DNA of 64,000 nucleotides from Aquilaria yunnanensis (GCA_039654915.1 CM077600.1:27862453-27926452), one strand, 5' to 3'. Shown: positions 10,662-21,240, counted from the first letter of the stretch. Numbers and translations are program-made. The notes: generated from the sequence alone by a model not told the origin.

Positions 10662-13605
10662 GGTTTAAGGAAAGGTCCTTAAAACCTCTAACGATAGGAA
10701 AGCTCCTATTGTTGTAAGATGGACTGATTGATTGATTATTTGTTTGAGGTTAAGGAAAGGTCCTTAGAACCTCTAACGATAGGAAAGCTCCTATCGTTGT
10801 AAGATGGACTGATGGATTGATTGTTTGTTTTCGAGGCAAAGGTTCCATCCTTAAAACCTCGGATTGATTGATTGATCTCGAGGCAAAGGTTCCATCCTTA
10901 AAACCCCGGATTGATTGATTGATGTCGAGGCAAAGGTTCCATCCTTAAAACCTCGAATTGATTGATTGATGTCGAGGCAAAGGTTCCATCCTTAAAACCT
11001 CGGATTGATAATTGATCTCGAGGCAAAGGTTCCATCCTTAAAACCCCGGATTGATTGATTGATCTCGAGGCAAAGGTTCTATCCTTAAAACCTCGGATTG
11101 ATTGATTGATCTCGAGGCAAAGGTTCCATCCTTAAAACCCCGGATTGATTGATTGATCTCGAGGCAAAGGTTCTATCCTTAAAACCTCGGATTGATTGAT
11201 TGATGTCGAGGCAAAGGTTCCATCCTTAAAACCTCGAATTGATTGATTGATGTCGAGGCAAAGGTTCCATCCTTAAAACCTCGGATTGATAATTGATCTC
11301 GAGGCAAAGGTTCCATCCTTAAAACCTCGAATTGATTGATTGATCTCGAGGCAAAGGTTCCATCCTTAAAACCTCGGATTGATTGATTGATCTCGAGGCA
11401 AAGGTTCCATCCTTAAAACCTCGGATTGATTGATTGATTTCGAGGTAAAGGTTCCATCCTTAAAACCTCGAATTGATTGATTGATCTCGAGGCAAAGGTT
11501 CCATCCTTAAAACCTCGGATTGATTGATTGATCTCGAGGCAAAGGTTCCATCCTTAAAACCTCGGATTGATTGATTGATGTCGAGGTAAAGGTTCCATCC
11601 TTAAAACCTCGAATTGATTGATTGATCTCGAGGCAAAGGTTCCATCCTTAAAACCTCGGATTGATTGATTGATCTCGAGGTAAAGGTTCCATCCTTAAAA
11701 CCTCGGATTGATTGATTGATCTCGAGGCAAAGGTTCCATCCTTAAAACCTCGGATTGATTGATTGATTTCGAGGCAAAGGTTCCATCCTTAAAACCTCGG
11801 ATTGATTGATTGATTTCGAGGTAAAGGTTCCATCCTTAAAACCTCGGATTGATTGATTGATCTCGAGGCAAAGGTTCCATCCTTAAAACCTCGGATTGAT
11901 TGATTGATTTCGAGGCAAAGGTTCCATCCTTAAAACCCCCATGATGAAAATTGATTCTTTTCGAGGCAAAGGTTCCATCTTTAAAACCTCGACGATAGGA
12001 AATTGATTATTTTCGAGGCAAAGGTTCCATCCTTAAAACCCCGATGATGAAAATTGATTGTTTTCAAGGCAAAGGTTCCATCCTTAAAACCTCGACGATA
12101 GGAAATTGATTATTTTCGAGGCAAAGGTTCCATCCTTAAAACCCCGATGATGAAAATTGATTGTTTTCGAGGCAAAGGTTCCATCCTTAAAACCTCGACG
12201 ATAGGAAATTGATTATTTTCGAGGCAAAGGTTCCATCCTTAAAACCCCGATGATGAAAATTGATTGTTTTCGAGGCAAATGTTCCATCCTTAAAACCCCG
12301 AATTGATTGATTGATCTCGAGGCAAAGGTTCTATCCTTAAAACCTCGGATTGATTGATTGATCTCGAGGCAAAGGTTCCATCCTTAAAACCCCGGATTGA
12401 TTGATTGATCTCGAGGCAAAGGTTCTATCCTTAAAACCTCGGATTGATTGATTGATGTCGAGGCAAAGGTTCCATCCTTAAAACCTCGAATTGATTGATT
12501 GATGTCGAGGCAAAGGTTCCATCCTTAAAACCTCGGATTGATAATTGATCTCGAGGCAAAGGTTCCATCCTTAAAACCTCGAATTGATTGATTGATCTCG
12601 AGGCAAAGGTTCCATCCTTAAAACCTCGGATTGATTGATTGATCTCGAGGCAAAGGTTCCATCCTTAAAACCTCGGATTGATTGATTGATTTCGAGGTAA
12701 AGGTTCCATCCTTAAAACCTCGAATTGATTGATTGATCTCGAGGCAAAGGTTCCATCCTTAAAACCTCGGATTGATTGATTGATTTCGAGGCAAAGGTTC
12801 CATCCTTAAAACCTCGGATTGATTGATTGATTTCGAGGTAAAGGTTTCATCCTTAAAACCTCGGATTGATTGATTGATCTCGAGGCAAAGGTTCCATCCT
12901 TAAAACCTCGGATTGATTGATTGATTTCGAGGCAAAGGTTCCATCCTTAAAACCCCCATGATGAAAATTGATTCTTTTCGAGGCAAAGGTTCCATCTTTA
13001 AAACCTCGACGATAGGAAATTGATTATTTTCGAGGCAAAGGTTCCATCCTTAAAACCCCGATGATGAAAATTGATTGTTTTCGAGGCAAAGGTTCCATCC
13101 TTAAAACCTCGACGATAGGAAATTGATTATTTTCGAGGCAAAGGTTCCATCCTTAAAACCCCGATGATGAAAATTGATTGTTTTCGAGGCAAAGGTTCCA
13201 TCCTTAAAACCCCGATGATGAAAATTGATTATTTTCGAAGCAAAGGTTCCTTCCTTAAAACCCCGATGATAAAAATTGATTATTTTCGAGGCAAAGGTTC
13301 CATCCTTAAAACCTTGAATTGATTGATTGTTTTCGAGGCAAAGGTTCCATCCTTAAAACCCCGATGATGAAAATTGATTCTTTTCGAGGCAAAGGTTCTA
13401 TCCTTAAAACCCCGATGATGAAAATTGATTATTTTCGAGGCAAAGGTTCCATCCTTAAAACCCCGATGATGAAAATTGATTGTTTTCGAGGCAAAGGTTC
13501 CATCCTTAAAACCCTGATGATGAAAATTGATTATTTTCGAGGCAAAAGGTTCCATCCTTAAAACCCCGATGATGAAAATTGATTTTGAGACTAAGGAGCT
13601 TTCCT
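10662..13605. repeat. Minisatellite array A (units of 47-51 bp, hairpin-forming)
   Basis: Roughly sixty units. The start (10662-10830) has two copies of a longer unit with GGTTAAGGAAAGGTCCTTAG and AACGATAGG...CCTATCGTT. Most of the array is a 47-bp unit containing TCGAGGCAAAGGTTCCATCC, TTAAAACCTCGG and (GATT)n. Later units are 50-51 bp with CCCGATGATGAAAATTGATT. Each unit contains GAGGnnAAGG and CCTTnnnnCCTC, which pair as a hairpin. Higher-order duplication is visible: about 11160-11940 and 12420-12960 repeat the same order of variants. The array lies between the LOG stop codon and the purine tract, so it would form the 3' end of the element's transcript. Confidence 0.92.
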
Positions 13606-14128
13606 TAGGACCTCGAGCGAAATTTATATGAAAGCAATTGAAATTGGAATAATTTTCTTCGAAAGTGTGAATTTTTATAATTGGCGAGCGCAAAGAATTA
13701 GGCTTCGATAAAACGAGTGAATCTTGATGATGACAATAACACTGACAAATTATGTAAATGGAGTGGATGTTTGGAATCAATATTCAAGGTTCATCTAATA
13801 TTTTCTTCAGTAAACATAGATTCCCTTGTGAGATATGTCATCCGAATAAGGTTAAAGCTTAACTACCCCAAAATGTTATGCCTAGTAGACCTAATAGGAT
13901 GCGTCTCAAGAGTAATAAAAATTACTCTTTACTCAGCCATTCCAACCTAAAGGCATTGTCGCATGGTTTTAATATCAGCATGGACGAAACTATCTTATAA
14001 AAAGAAATTCCCAAAAAAGAAAAACTGAAACGCGAAAGAAAATGCTGATAATAAAACTAAAGGACAAGAAAAACGGATCAGATCGCTTCTTTCTTCCACA
14101 ATACTTCAACAGGGTGAGTAGAGGACCA
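13606..14128 (-). other. Spacer between minisatellite A and LOG-like gene A
   Basis: Unique-looking sequence in unit A with a close copy at 26395-26919 in unit B, several per cent diverged. No coding content recognised. In element sense it is the 3' untranslated part behind the LOG-like frame. Confidence 0.6.
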
Positions 14129-14758
14129 TTATGGGAGTGAACTGGTCGGGAAAGACTGTCGTGTCCAGTCTATCTGAATCATTGCTGGATCTGGTTCAGG
14201 AACAAAAGCTTGTATTTTATCTAGCAATTCTTCAGCAGTTGTTGCGGATATTATGATTCGCCGTGCCACTCTTGATATGAAATTCTTCTGCATAGCATAA
14301 TCCATAAAAGCTATCAGACCTGTAAAGAAATTGTTAACATTCAAAAGCCCAATGGGTTTCTTATGCAAATTAAGTTGGGCCATGGAAGCAATTTGAAAGA
14401 CTTCTCCCAATGTGCCAAAACCACCTAGTAGAGCGATAAAAGCATCAGCATTTAAAAGCATTTGTAACACACGCTCTTGCAAATTTTTAACCACTAATTC
14501 TTCTCCAATCGTGCCCCCAGAAATAAATTTCAGAGGTCCAGGGATGATGCCCAAAACTTGACTTCCTCCTAAAGATGCTGCTGATGCTACACCTCCCATT
14601 AATCCGACACTACCTCCTCCATAAACTAAATGTATTTTTCGCTCAGCTAATACTCTACCCAAATGGTTGGCTGCCTTTAAATACTCTTCATCTTTTCCAG
14701 GAAAAGCCCCAGAAAATACACAAATACTTCGGGATTTACGAGTTGGGGTTTTCTCCAT
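14129..14758 (-). CDS. LOG-like cytokinin phosphoribohydrolase, unit A copy (motif altered)
   Basis: A 209-residue frame starting MEKTPTRKSRSICVFSGAFP. An upstream in-frame ATG at 14845 lies before the TATA box, so 14758 is preferred. The protein matches the lysine-decarboxylase-like LOG family, which releases active cytokinin bases from their riboside 5'-monophosphates in the cytosol or nucleus. Visible are YGGGSVGLMGG (46-56), R96 in the LQER segment corresponding to the conserved catalytic arginine, and GGFGTLGE (112-119). The hallmark PGGxGTxxE is changed here to LGGFGTLGE because codon 111 (14426-14428) is CTA where unit B has CCA. It is a divergent family member, clearly not an orthologue of ordinary plant LOGs. 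The frame has no introns or stops. Activity of this copy is doubtful because of the lost proline. Confidence 0.85.
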   Translation of the reverse strand: MEKTPTRKSRSICVFSGAFPGKDEEYLKAANHLGRVLAERKIHLVYGGGSVGLMGGVASAASLGGSQVLGIIPGPLKFISGGTIGEELVVKNLQERVLQMLLNADAFIALLGGFGTLGEVFQIASMAQLNLHKKPIGLLNVNNFFTGLIAFMDYAMQKNFISRVARRIIISATTAEELLDKIQAFVPEPDPAMIQIDWTRQSFPTSSLP

Positions 14759-14790
14759 TCCTATCCTTATCCTTGTGAGAAAAGAGGATA

Positions 14791-14799
14791 TATTTATAG
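14791..14799 (-). promoter_or_regulatory. TATA box of LOG-like gene A
   Basis: The minus strand reads CTCTATAAATATATCC about 33 bases before the chosen start codon, implying a very short leader. The flank TTATCTCTTCATCTCTATAA resembles the equivalent region of the cysteine-rich genes (TTATCCCTTTCATCACTATA). Confidence 0.6.
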
Positions 14800-14854
14800 A
14801 GATGAAGAGATAAGGCAATAATTTTATTTTCAAGAGTGGATACATTATTGCCAG

Positions 14855-15385
14855 CTATACACAGTAGTCACGAGTATGACTCTGGTCAGGTATGGGTACA
14901 CTATCGTTAAAAGAGGAGGAAAATTTTCAAAATAGCTGCTAGCATGTACAGTAGTCACTACTGTAGCTTACGTCAGGAGTAGGTATGTGATTGTTGGAAG
15001 GGAAGGAAAATTTCAAAAGTGGCAGCTATATACAGTAGTCCGTGTCAGGAGTGGGTACATTATTGCCAAAGGGGAGGAAAATTTCAAAAGCGACAGCTAG
15101 CACGTACAGTAATCGTAACTATGGCTCATGTCAGGAGTGGATACATTATCGCTGAAAGGGGAGGAAAATTTCAAAAGCAACAGCTAGTACGTACAGTAAT
15201 CGTGACTTTGGTTCACGTCAGGAGTGGATACATTATTACCAAAAGGGGAGGAAAATTTCAAAAGCGACAGCTAGTACGTACAGTAATCGTGACTTTGGTT
15301 CACGTCAGGAGTGGATACATTATTACCAAAAGGGGAGGAAAATTTCAAAAGCGACAGCTAGCACGTACAGTAATCGTGACTTTGA
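14855..15385 (-). repeat. 87-bp tandem repeats upstream of LOG-like gene A
   Basis: About six copies, the last ones almost identical and exactly 87 bp, with plus-strand words GTACAGTAATCGTGACTTTG, TTCACGTCAGGAGTGGATAC and GGGGAGGAAAATTTCAAAAG. In gene orientation each copy carries TGACGTGAACC, which contains the TGACG core bound by plant TGA-type bZIP factors. Single diverged copies lie upstream of the cysteine-rich genes as well. A frame is open through the repeats on the plus strand only because 87 is a multiple of three. Confidence 0.85.
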
Positions 15386-15432
15386 TCCTCGTCTTCCACT
15401 GGCTTTGCGTCCAGTAATGGCTTCAATGCTTT

Positions 15433-15981
15433 CTATGAATCGGTGATTTGCATCTCATCTAGCTTTCTCACAAACTGGCAAACAGGGTCGTTTAGGGTCA
15501 GATTCCCAAGACTGTAACGATCTCGTTCTTTTTGGAAAATTATCCATAATCCAACAACCTCAAATTGCACTATTCCGCAAGAATGCGCTTCAAGAACCTC
15601 TCGAATATCTTCTAGAGATTCCTTACGCAAGCCATTCTTAATGAATCTTATTCTATCATTACGATTTCTGGTGATCACTCCTGGAGAACGACATTTATTG
15701 CCGCAAATCCACCATCCACAATTATGACAAACGCCTAGCCTTTTTACTCTTCTTTTTTTGGCATAAGTGCTTTTACCAAAGCCGGGCATACGGGGAAAGA
15801 ACGCTTCTGGAACTTCACCAGCTGAACGAACCTTAGCTTCAATTAGCCACCGCACATTATCAGGAATGCCTTTGTGCATAAATACTCTGAATCGTTCACA
15901 TCTAGCTTGATAAATCTTTTTAAGAACATTTATTGGGAAGGAAGGAAAATACTTTCGTAGGGCGGAAAGAGAAGACTCCAT
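15433..15981 (-). CDS. Basic four-cysteine nucleic-acid-binding-like protein, copy 1 of unit A
   Basis: 182 residues from MESSLSALRKYFPSF; an ATG five codons upstream is also in frame. An N-terminal helix-rich part (1-60) is followed by GKSTYAKKRRVKRLG (69-83), strongly basic, then cysteines 85, 88, 93 and 97 (C-x2-C-x4-C-x3-C). After that come a conserved IRFIKNGLRKESLEDIREVL segment and a C-terminal tail with LNDPVCQFVRKLD. The basic stretch running directly into a cysteine cluster, then a hydrophobic segment with a conserved FI..G, resembles the cysteine-rich nucleic-acid-binding protein family of carlaviruses and related plant RNA viruses, some of which suppress RNA silencing. That is a pattern-based resemblance, not a proven homology. 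No stop or intron. It has its own TATA region at 16040-16048. Confidence 0.75.
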   Translation of the reverse strand: MESSLSALRKYFPSFPINVLKKIYQARCERFRVFMHKGIPDNVRWLIEAKVRSAGEVPEAFFPRMPGFGKSTYAKKRRVKRLGVCHNCGWWICGNKCRSPGVITRNRNDRIRFIKNGLRKESLEDIREVLEAHSCGIVQFEVVGLWIIFQKERDRYSLGNLTLNDPVCQFVRKLDEMQITDS

Positions 15982-16039
15982 TGATGAAGGAGGCAAAGAA
16001 AGAAATTAGTGATTGTAGGAAACGAAAATAACTAACACA

Positions 16040-16048
16040 TATTTATAG
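16040..16048 (-). promoter_or_regulatory. TATA box of cysteine-rich gene copy 1
   Basis: CTATAAATATGTG on the minus strand, 59 bases before the start at 15981. The preceding TTATCCCTTTCATCA is nearly the same as upstream of the LOG-like gene. Confidence 0.55.
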
Positions 16049-16197
16049 TGATGAAAGGGATAATGCGTTAATTACACTTACAGAAGCAAGTACATTATTG
16101 TCAAAAGAAAAGACAAATGACAGCTTATATGTACAGGAATCATGACCGTGGCTCTCATCTTCCCGTGATTTATGTCCAGTAATGGCTTCAATGCCAT

Positions 16198-16746
16198 CTA
16201 TAAGTCGGGGATTTGCTTCCCATCCAGTTTTCTTACAAACTGACAAACAGGATCGTTTAAAGTCACATTTCCAAGACTGTAACGGTTTCGTTCTTTATGG
16301 TAAGTCCTCCATAAACTGATAATTTCACCTTGCACTTTTCCACAAGAATGCGTTTCAAGAGTCTCTCGGATATCTTCCAGAGATTCCTTACGCAGGCCAT
16401 TCTTAATGAATTTTCTTTTATCTTCACGATTTATGGAGATGTATCCTAAAGAGCGACATTTAGTAATACAATTCCATCGCCCACATTTATAACACACGCC
16501 TAGTCTCTTTGCTCTTCGCCTTTTGGCATAACGGCTTTTACCTAAACCGGGCATGCGGGGCATAAATGCATCTGGAACTTCACCTGCCAAACGGACCTTA
16601 GCTTCAATTATCCACTGCACATTATCGGGAATGCCTTTGCGTGTAAAAACTCTGATTCTTTCACATCTAGCAAGGTAGATCTTTTTAAGGACTTTTATTG
16701 GAAGGGAAGGAAAGTATTTTCGCAGTGCAGAAAGAGTAGAATCCAT
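16198..16746 (-). CDS. Basic four-cysteine nucleic-acid-binding-like protein, copy 2 of unit A
   Basis: 182 residues from MDSTLSALRKYFPSLP, same length and layout as copy 1 and strongly similar along the whole length. The basic stretch GKSRYAKRRRAKRLG (69-83) is followed by C85, C88, C93 and C97 in VCYKCGRWNCITKC, then RKFIKNGLRKESLEDIRETL, and a tail ending LDGKQIPDL. The frame is intact. The two copies differ at many positions outside the basic/cysteine core, so the duplication is old, while the core is kept. A TATA-like CTATAAATG lies about 120 bases upstream. Likely role by analogy: binding RNA or DNA; no enzymatic motif is present. Confidence 0.75.
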   Translation of the reverse strand: MDSTLSALRKYFPSLPIKVLKKIYLARCERIRVFTRKGIPDNVQWIIEAKVRLAGEVPDAFMPRMPGLGKSRYAKRRRAKRLGVCYKCGRWNCITKCRSLGYISINREDKRKFIKNGLRKESLEDIRETLETHSCGKVQGEIISLWRTYHKERNRYSLGNVTLNDPVCQFVRKLDGKQIPDL

Positions 16747-16865
16747 TGATGAGAGAAGAATTTGAGAGAAGAGGGAAATGAATCAGTTATTGTAGGAGAC
16801 TGGAATAACCGACTTTAGAAGTCACGAGGTATCTTATCCGCTGCTTAATCAGAAGGAAGAACACG

Positions 16866-16874
16866 CATTTATAG
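16866..16874 (-). promoter_or_regulatory. TATA-like site upstream of cysteine-rich gene copy 2
   Basis: The minus strand reads CATCACTATAAATGCG, preceded by CCCTTTT. It matches the site before copy 1 in sequence and setting. Confidence 0.45.
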
Positions 16875-17035
16875 TGATGAAAAGGGATAACGTGTCGATT
16901 ACACTTAGGGGAGCATGTACATCTGTCAAAAGAAAATGCAAACTTTTCCAAATATAACAAACTGTATGTACAGTAATTGTGACTGTGACTCACATCTTCC
17001 CCTGGTTTTACGTCCAGTAACGAGATTAACGGCTT

Positions 17036-17584
17036 CTATGAGTCGAGGATTTGCTTCCTATCCAGTTTTCTTACAAGCTGACAAACAGGGTCGTTTAACG
17101 TCAGATTCCCGGGACTGTATCGTTCTCGTTCTTCATGAAAAATGCTCCACAAACCAAGTAGTTCACGTTGCACAGATCCACAAGAATGCGTCTCAATAGT
17201 CAATTGGATATCATCCAACGAGTCCTTACTCAGGCCATTCTTAATGAATCGTATTTTATCTTCTCGATTATCAGAGATCATCCCTAAAGAACGACATTTA
17301 GTATTACAAGTCCATCGTCCACATTTATGGCAGACTTGTAACCTTTTCGCTCTTCACTTTTTGGCATAAGAGCTTTTGCCTATTCCAGGCATGTGAGACA
17401 CAAATGCCTTTGGGATTTCACCTGCCAGACGAACCTTGGCTTCGATTAACCACCGCACATCTTCAGGGATTCCTTTGTGCATCAGAACTCTTAATCGTTC
17501 ACAGCGAACTTGGTAGATCTTTTTAAGGATGTTCATTGGGAGAGAAGGGAAATACTTTCGCAAGGCGGAAAAAGTAGGATCCAT
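17036..17584 (-). pseudogene. Cysteine-rich gene copy 3 of unit A, interrupted by one stop
   Basis: Begins MDPTFSALRKYFPSLPMN and follows the same 182-residue plan, with IGKSSYAKK, cysteines in VCHKCGRWTCNTKC and the tail LNDPVCQLVRKLD. A TGA at 17354-17356 interrupts the basic stretch just before the cysteine cluster, where the other copies have an arginine codon, so the frame is split in two. No frameshift was seen. No TATA box comparable to copies 1 and 2 was found upstream. Confidence 0.8.
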
Positions 17585-17589
17585 TTTCT

Positions 17590-18945
17590 AGGAGGAAGTA
17601 AAAGAAAGAAGGGGTGAAGGAATCAGTTATTATGGGCAACTGAGAGAACCGACTTGAGAGTCACGGAGTACCGTATCTGCCGTTTAACCGGAAAAGTAGA
17701 TCCTACTTCATTTTGATAGATATTTTTTATCTTGGATATTCCATCCAGCTGACGTCGATCGAGTCCTTGATTATTGAATCTTTTGTCCGCTTTTGACAAA
17801 GTTTCAACGACAATATTTCTTGATGTCTGCCTTATTTTTTACCACAGCTATCTCTTATCTTGGATGCTACTAGCTGGCGTCAATCCTATCCTTCCAGGTG
17901 TAGCCTCGATTATTGAATCGGTAGCCAAGCTTTTGACAATATTGTCTACTTTATCCTTGAATTCCTGATGCGGGTTGGTCCCGCATATTAGCTGTGTATC
18001 CAGTGATAGATTGGTAAGAGCTGATGACATTGAGATCTCAGCTTATACTGCTGTAACTGTGCTGTGAATGTGATTCCTGTTTGGTCATTGTTATGTAAAG
18101 GCTATGTATGCATGATATGAAATGCATGAATGCAGAGCATGTGTAACTAATGGCTTTTTTTTTTTTTGTATGGATCTAGTTCTTTATGTCTTTGTTTTAC
18201 TGGATCCTCTTTGTGATGGCCTTCTTGGACTATCATTGAATCTCTTTATGCTTTCCAGCTTTTGTTCACTGCCTCAAAAGCCGAACTCTTTTCAAAATCC
18301 CCTTTCTTTGACTTGTTCTTGAATTTTAGCCTCAATTTCTTTAATATTCGCACGCCTCATACTTTATATCTCTTTGGGTACTCATCCCTTGTCATGGATT
18401 TCATAGCATCAAAGGCTTAACTTTCAATGTCTGTCATTTTTCTTGTGTCCGGGCTGACACATACTTATCCCCATGTGACAATCTGAATGATTGCTCTTCC
18501 TTGAACTCATGTTTTGATCCATCAGACTTGCCCCATTGTTTATTGAACTTCTTTGTTGGCAGTACTCCTCTTACGCTTCGTAGAGACTACTTTGCCCCCC
18601 TAAATATGGTATTTATGTTGATAAAAGGTATCACCTCGCCTTTAACAGAAGGTCGAGCATTTCTAGACCTTTGTGATGGCACTTGATCGTAAATTTCTCT
18701 TACAAGAACCACATCTTATTAAAGAAAGACTCAAGCTATCTCCTCACTTTTAAGTCTACATACATTAATGAATAATGGTTTGGCCTTAAAGAAAAACTTT
18801 CATCAATTTGTAAAGCTTGACAAAGTAATTTACGGTCTTTGTTTTTAATTAAAATATCCTGCCATTCTTCCCTTTCCAACTCGAAGACATAAACTGTGCA
18901 AGGCAATAAGGTAGAAACATGATTCACAATAATAGCATTTTAACT
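17590..18945 (-). other. Internal region of unit A, non-coding or unrecognised
   Basis: An imperfect direct repeat is visible: about 17740-17830 and 17850-17950 share AATATTGTC, GATTCAATAATC and ATCCAAGATA words on the minus strand. A 60-codon frame (17848-18030) and a 63-codon frame (18736-18927) on the minus strand have no recognised domain. Nothing resembling gag or pol was found. Confidence 0.45.
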
Positions 18946-19500
18946 GAATGAGGATGATATCGAGAGGTAAATGTTAGGTGTGAGGAAAGTTAAGTTTGAA
19001 TGTTTTTTTTTTTTGTGGCAGTCTTTTAGCTGAATGAGAATGATATTAAGAGGTAAATATTAGGTCTGAGTAAAGTTAAGTTTCAGTGGTGTGAAAGAAG
19101 GGTCTTTTAATACTACTCGTGAGCAGTATTAAATAAGGTAGAAACATGGTTCGCAATGATAGTCCTTTAACTGAATGAGGATGTTCGGTTTGAGAAAAGT
19201 TAAATTTAAGTGGTGTGGAAGAAGGGTCTTTTAATACTACTCGTGAGCAGTATTAAATAAGGTAGAAACATGGTTCGCAATGATAGTCCTTTAACTGAAT
19301 GAGGATGTTCGGTTTGAGAAAAGTTAAATTTAAGTGGTGTGGAAGAAGGGTCTTTTAATACTACTCGTGAGCAGTATTAAATAAGGTAGAAACATGGTTC
19401 GCAATGATAGTCCTTTTAACTGAATGAGGATGTTCGGTTTGAGAAAAGTTAAATTTAAGTGGTGTGGAAGAAGGGTCTTTTAATACTACTCGTGAGCAAA
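18946..19500. repeat. 124-bp tandem repeats with a perfect hairpin
   Basis: About four copies of a 122-124 bp unit containing GGTAGAAACATGGTTCGCAA and AACTGAATGAGGATGTTCGG, preceded by a more diverged copy. Each complete unit contains TTTAATACT and AGTATTAAA as 9-base complementary arms around ACTCGTGAGC, itself able to pair CTC with GAG. The last copy stops within the hairpin. Confidence 0.9.
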
Positions 19501-21240
19501 TTTGATTACGGTGAAAAACTTAATAGTGATGACCTCAACTTGCCACTCTTTCCAGAAAGTTAGACCTCATCTGTTGCCCCCCAACTATTGTGATCTTTAT
19601 GCACGCTTGTCTTGAGGATTGTTTTTGTCTTCTAAACCGCCTTTGTAGGTTTTCAGTCTAGAATCCATAACTCACTTTTTTTCTTTTTTTTTTCTTTTGC
19701 TCTAGTTTGAGCCCTTTTTCCTTTTTTTTTTTTTGTTTTTTTTTTGTTTCCCCATTTTTTTTTGTGAGCTATGGTGATGACATACTTGATAACTCTCTTG
19801 AAGCGAGATGACTCAAGTGGCCTTGCTTGCTCGTGTTTGTTCTTAGTTCTTTTTTGGTTTTGAATTTTTCCTTGTTGGCTTTTTAATGGAAGGGATGAAC
19901 TTCTCTTTCTTTTTGGAGTTTGTGTTGCAGAGAACCGAGATTATAGCCCTCTTGAAGTGAGATGACACAAGTGGCTTTTCTTGCTTGTGCTTGCTCTCAG
20001 TCTTTTTTGGTTTTGAATTTTTCCTTTAATGGCTTTTGATGGAAGGGAAAAACTTCTTTCCTTTGTTGGAATTTGTGTTGCGGAAAACTGAGAATCTTTT
20101 TTTTTTATTGAGCGTTTGTGAGAATTGGGAGGCCACTGAAGTCATTTAATATGAGAGCTACCTTGTTTGGAAGCTAACCCCAGACTTCTTGCAAGGATGT
20201 TGATAACCACTATGAATTCTTTTTTTTTTTTTAGAGTTGGGGTGCAACATATGAAATCCTTCTTACTAGATTTGACAGCACTTTCAAGATCGCCACTATT
20301 AAATCTCCCTTAACTTTTTATTTTCACCCACAAGTAATATCATTTTCAAAGTAAAGTGTGATAGCAATAATGGATAGTATAATGGAAATGAGTGAAAGAT
20401 GGACATATAAAAAAAACGGAATTTTTGGTAAGAAGTGGTAGAATGTGTAGCTGTAATAATTGAATTTTTGGTAAAAATTGGTAGAATGTGTAGAAGTAAT
20501 AATGGGATTAAAAAGTGGTAGAATGCACACGCAACATCTTTTTGTTAGAGAACAAAAAGAATTAGGTTGTCGAAAAGTAAAGTGTGATGGCAATAATGAA
20601 TAGTATAATAGCAAAGAGTGTAAAAATGGAAAGTAGTAGAATGCACGCATTACATCTTTTTGTTGTACCAGAAAAAGAATACTAGGTGTCCATTTAACAA
20701 AGACTACACCCTAGATTCTGGACTAAATCTAGGAGATTTTTACTATTAGATTACTTTGACAAGCTCTCAAAGATGCAAGTTTAGTAAAAGGATTCCCTGT
20801 TATTCAAAAGTGTGTGCGGACTGTTAGGTCAGATCTGACTTGGAGCCCTTCCAAAATCAATGCAATTCCGGCTCGAAATCTTCACTTTCAGTTACCAATC
20901 ACATCATGGCCTAGCAACTTAGACTCGACCAACTGTTGGACCTTGAGTTTCAGCACCACAGACTTTTCAGTTACATTTGGGATTTGGGTCACACCAACTT
21001 GGAAGAGAAGGTCACTTGGCCTTTGCTACTATTGATATAGATGATAGCAGAATGCCTTCTTCAGCAAAGACTGTGATTAACTTTCTGTCAATAATGAATT
21101 TCATTTTTTTGGTGTAATGAGGAGGGAATTGCTCCGGCCATATTTTCTATCTTGGACTCTATATCTATGAGACGTCCTTCGGTTTGTTCTGCCATTAGTC
21201 TTGTTTGGAGCCGAGTTGGATATCGGTGTTGAGATCCAAT
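19501..21240 (-). other. Internal leader-side region of unit A without recognised genes
   Basis: T-rich stretches at 19676-19760, a pair of related segments sharing CTTGAAG(C/T)GAGATGAC (19797 and 19951), and a repeated segment with AAAGTAAAGTGTGAT at 20349 and 20577. A minus-strand frame over about 20888-20995 has no recognised domain. Confidence 0.4.

Noticed and set aside
10662..13605. CRISPR-like appearance of regularly spaced repeats
   Set aside because: Units are contiguous variants of one another without unique spacers, and the DNA is plant nuclear. It is a minisatellite.
13280..13780. Long minus-strand frame with a 17-residue repeat in minisatellite A (and a like frame at 26020-26568)
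   Set aside because: Repeat units here are 51 bp, a multiple of three, so frames stay open on both strands. The product follows the repeat, is out of phase in 47-bp units, and lacks any domain.
15019..15417. Plus-strand frame of 132 codons through the 87-bp repeats
   Set aside because: It is open because 87 is divisible by three; it is antisense to the cargo genes and has no recognisable protein.
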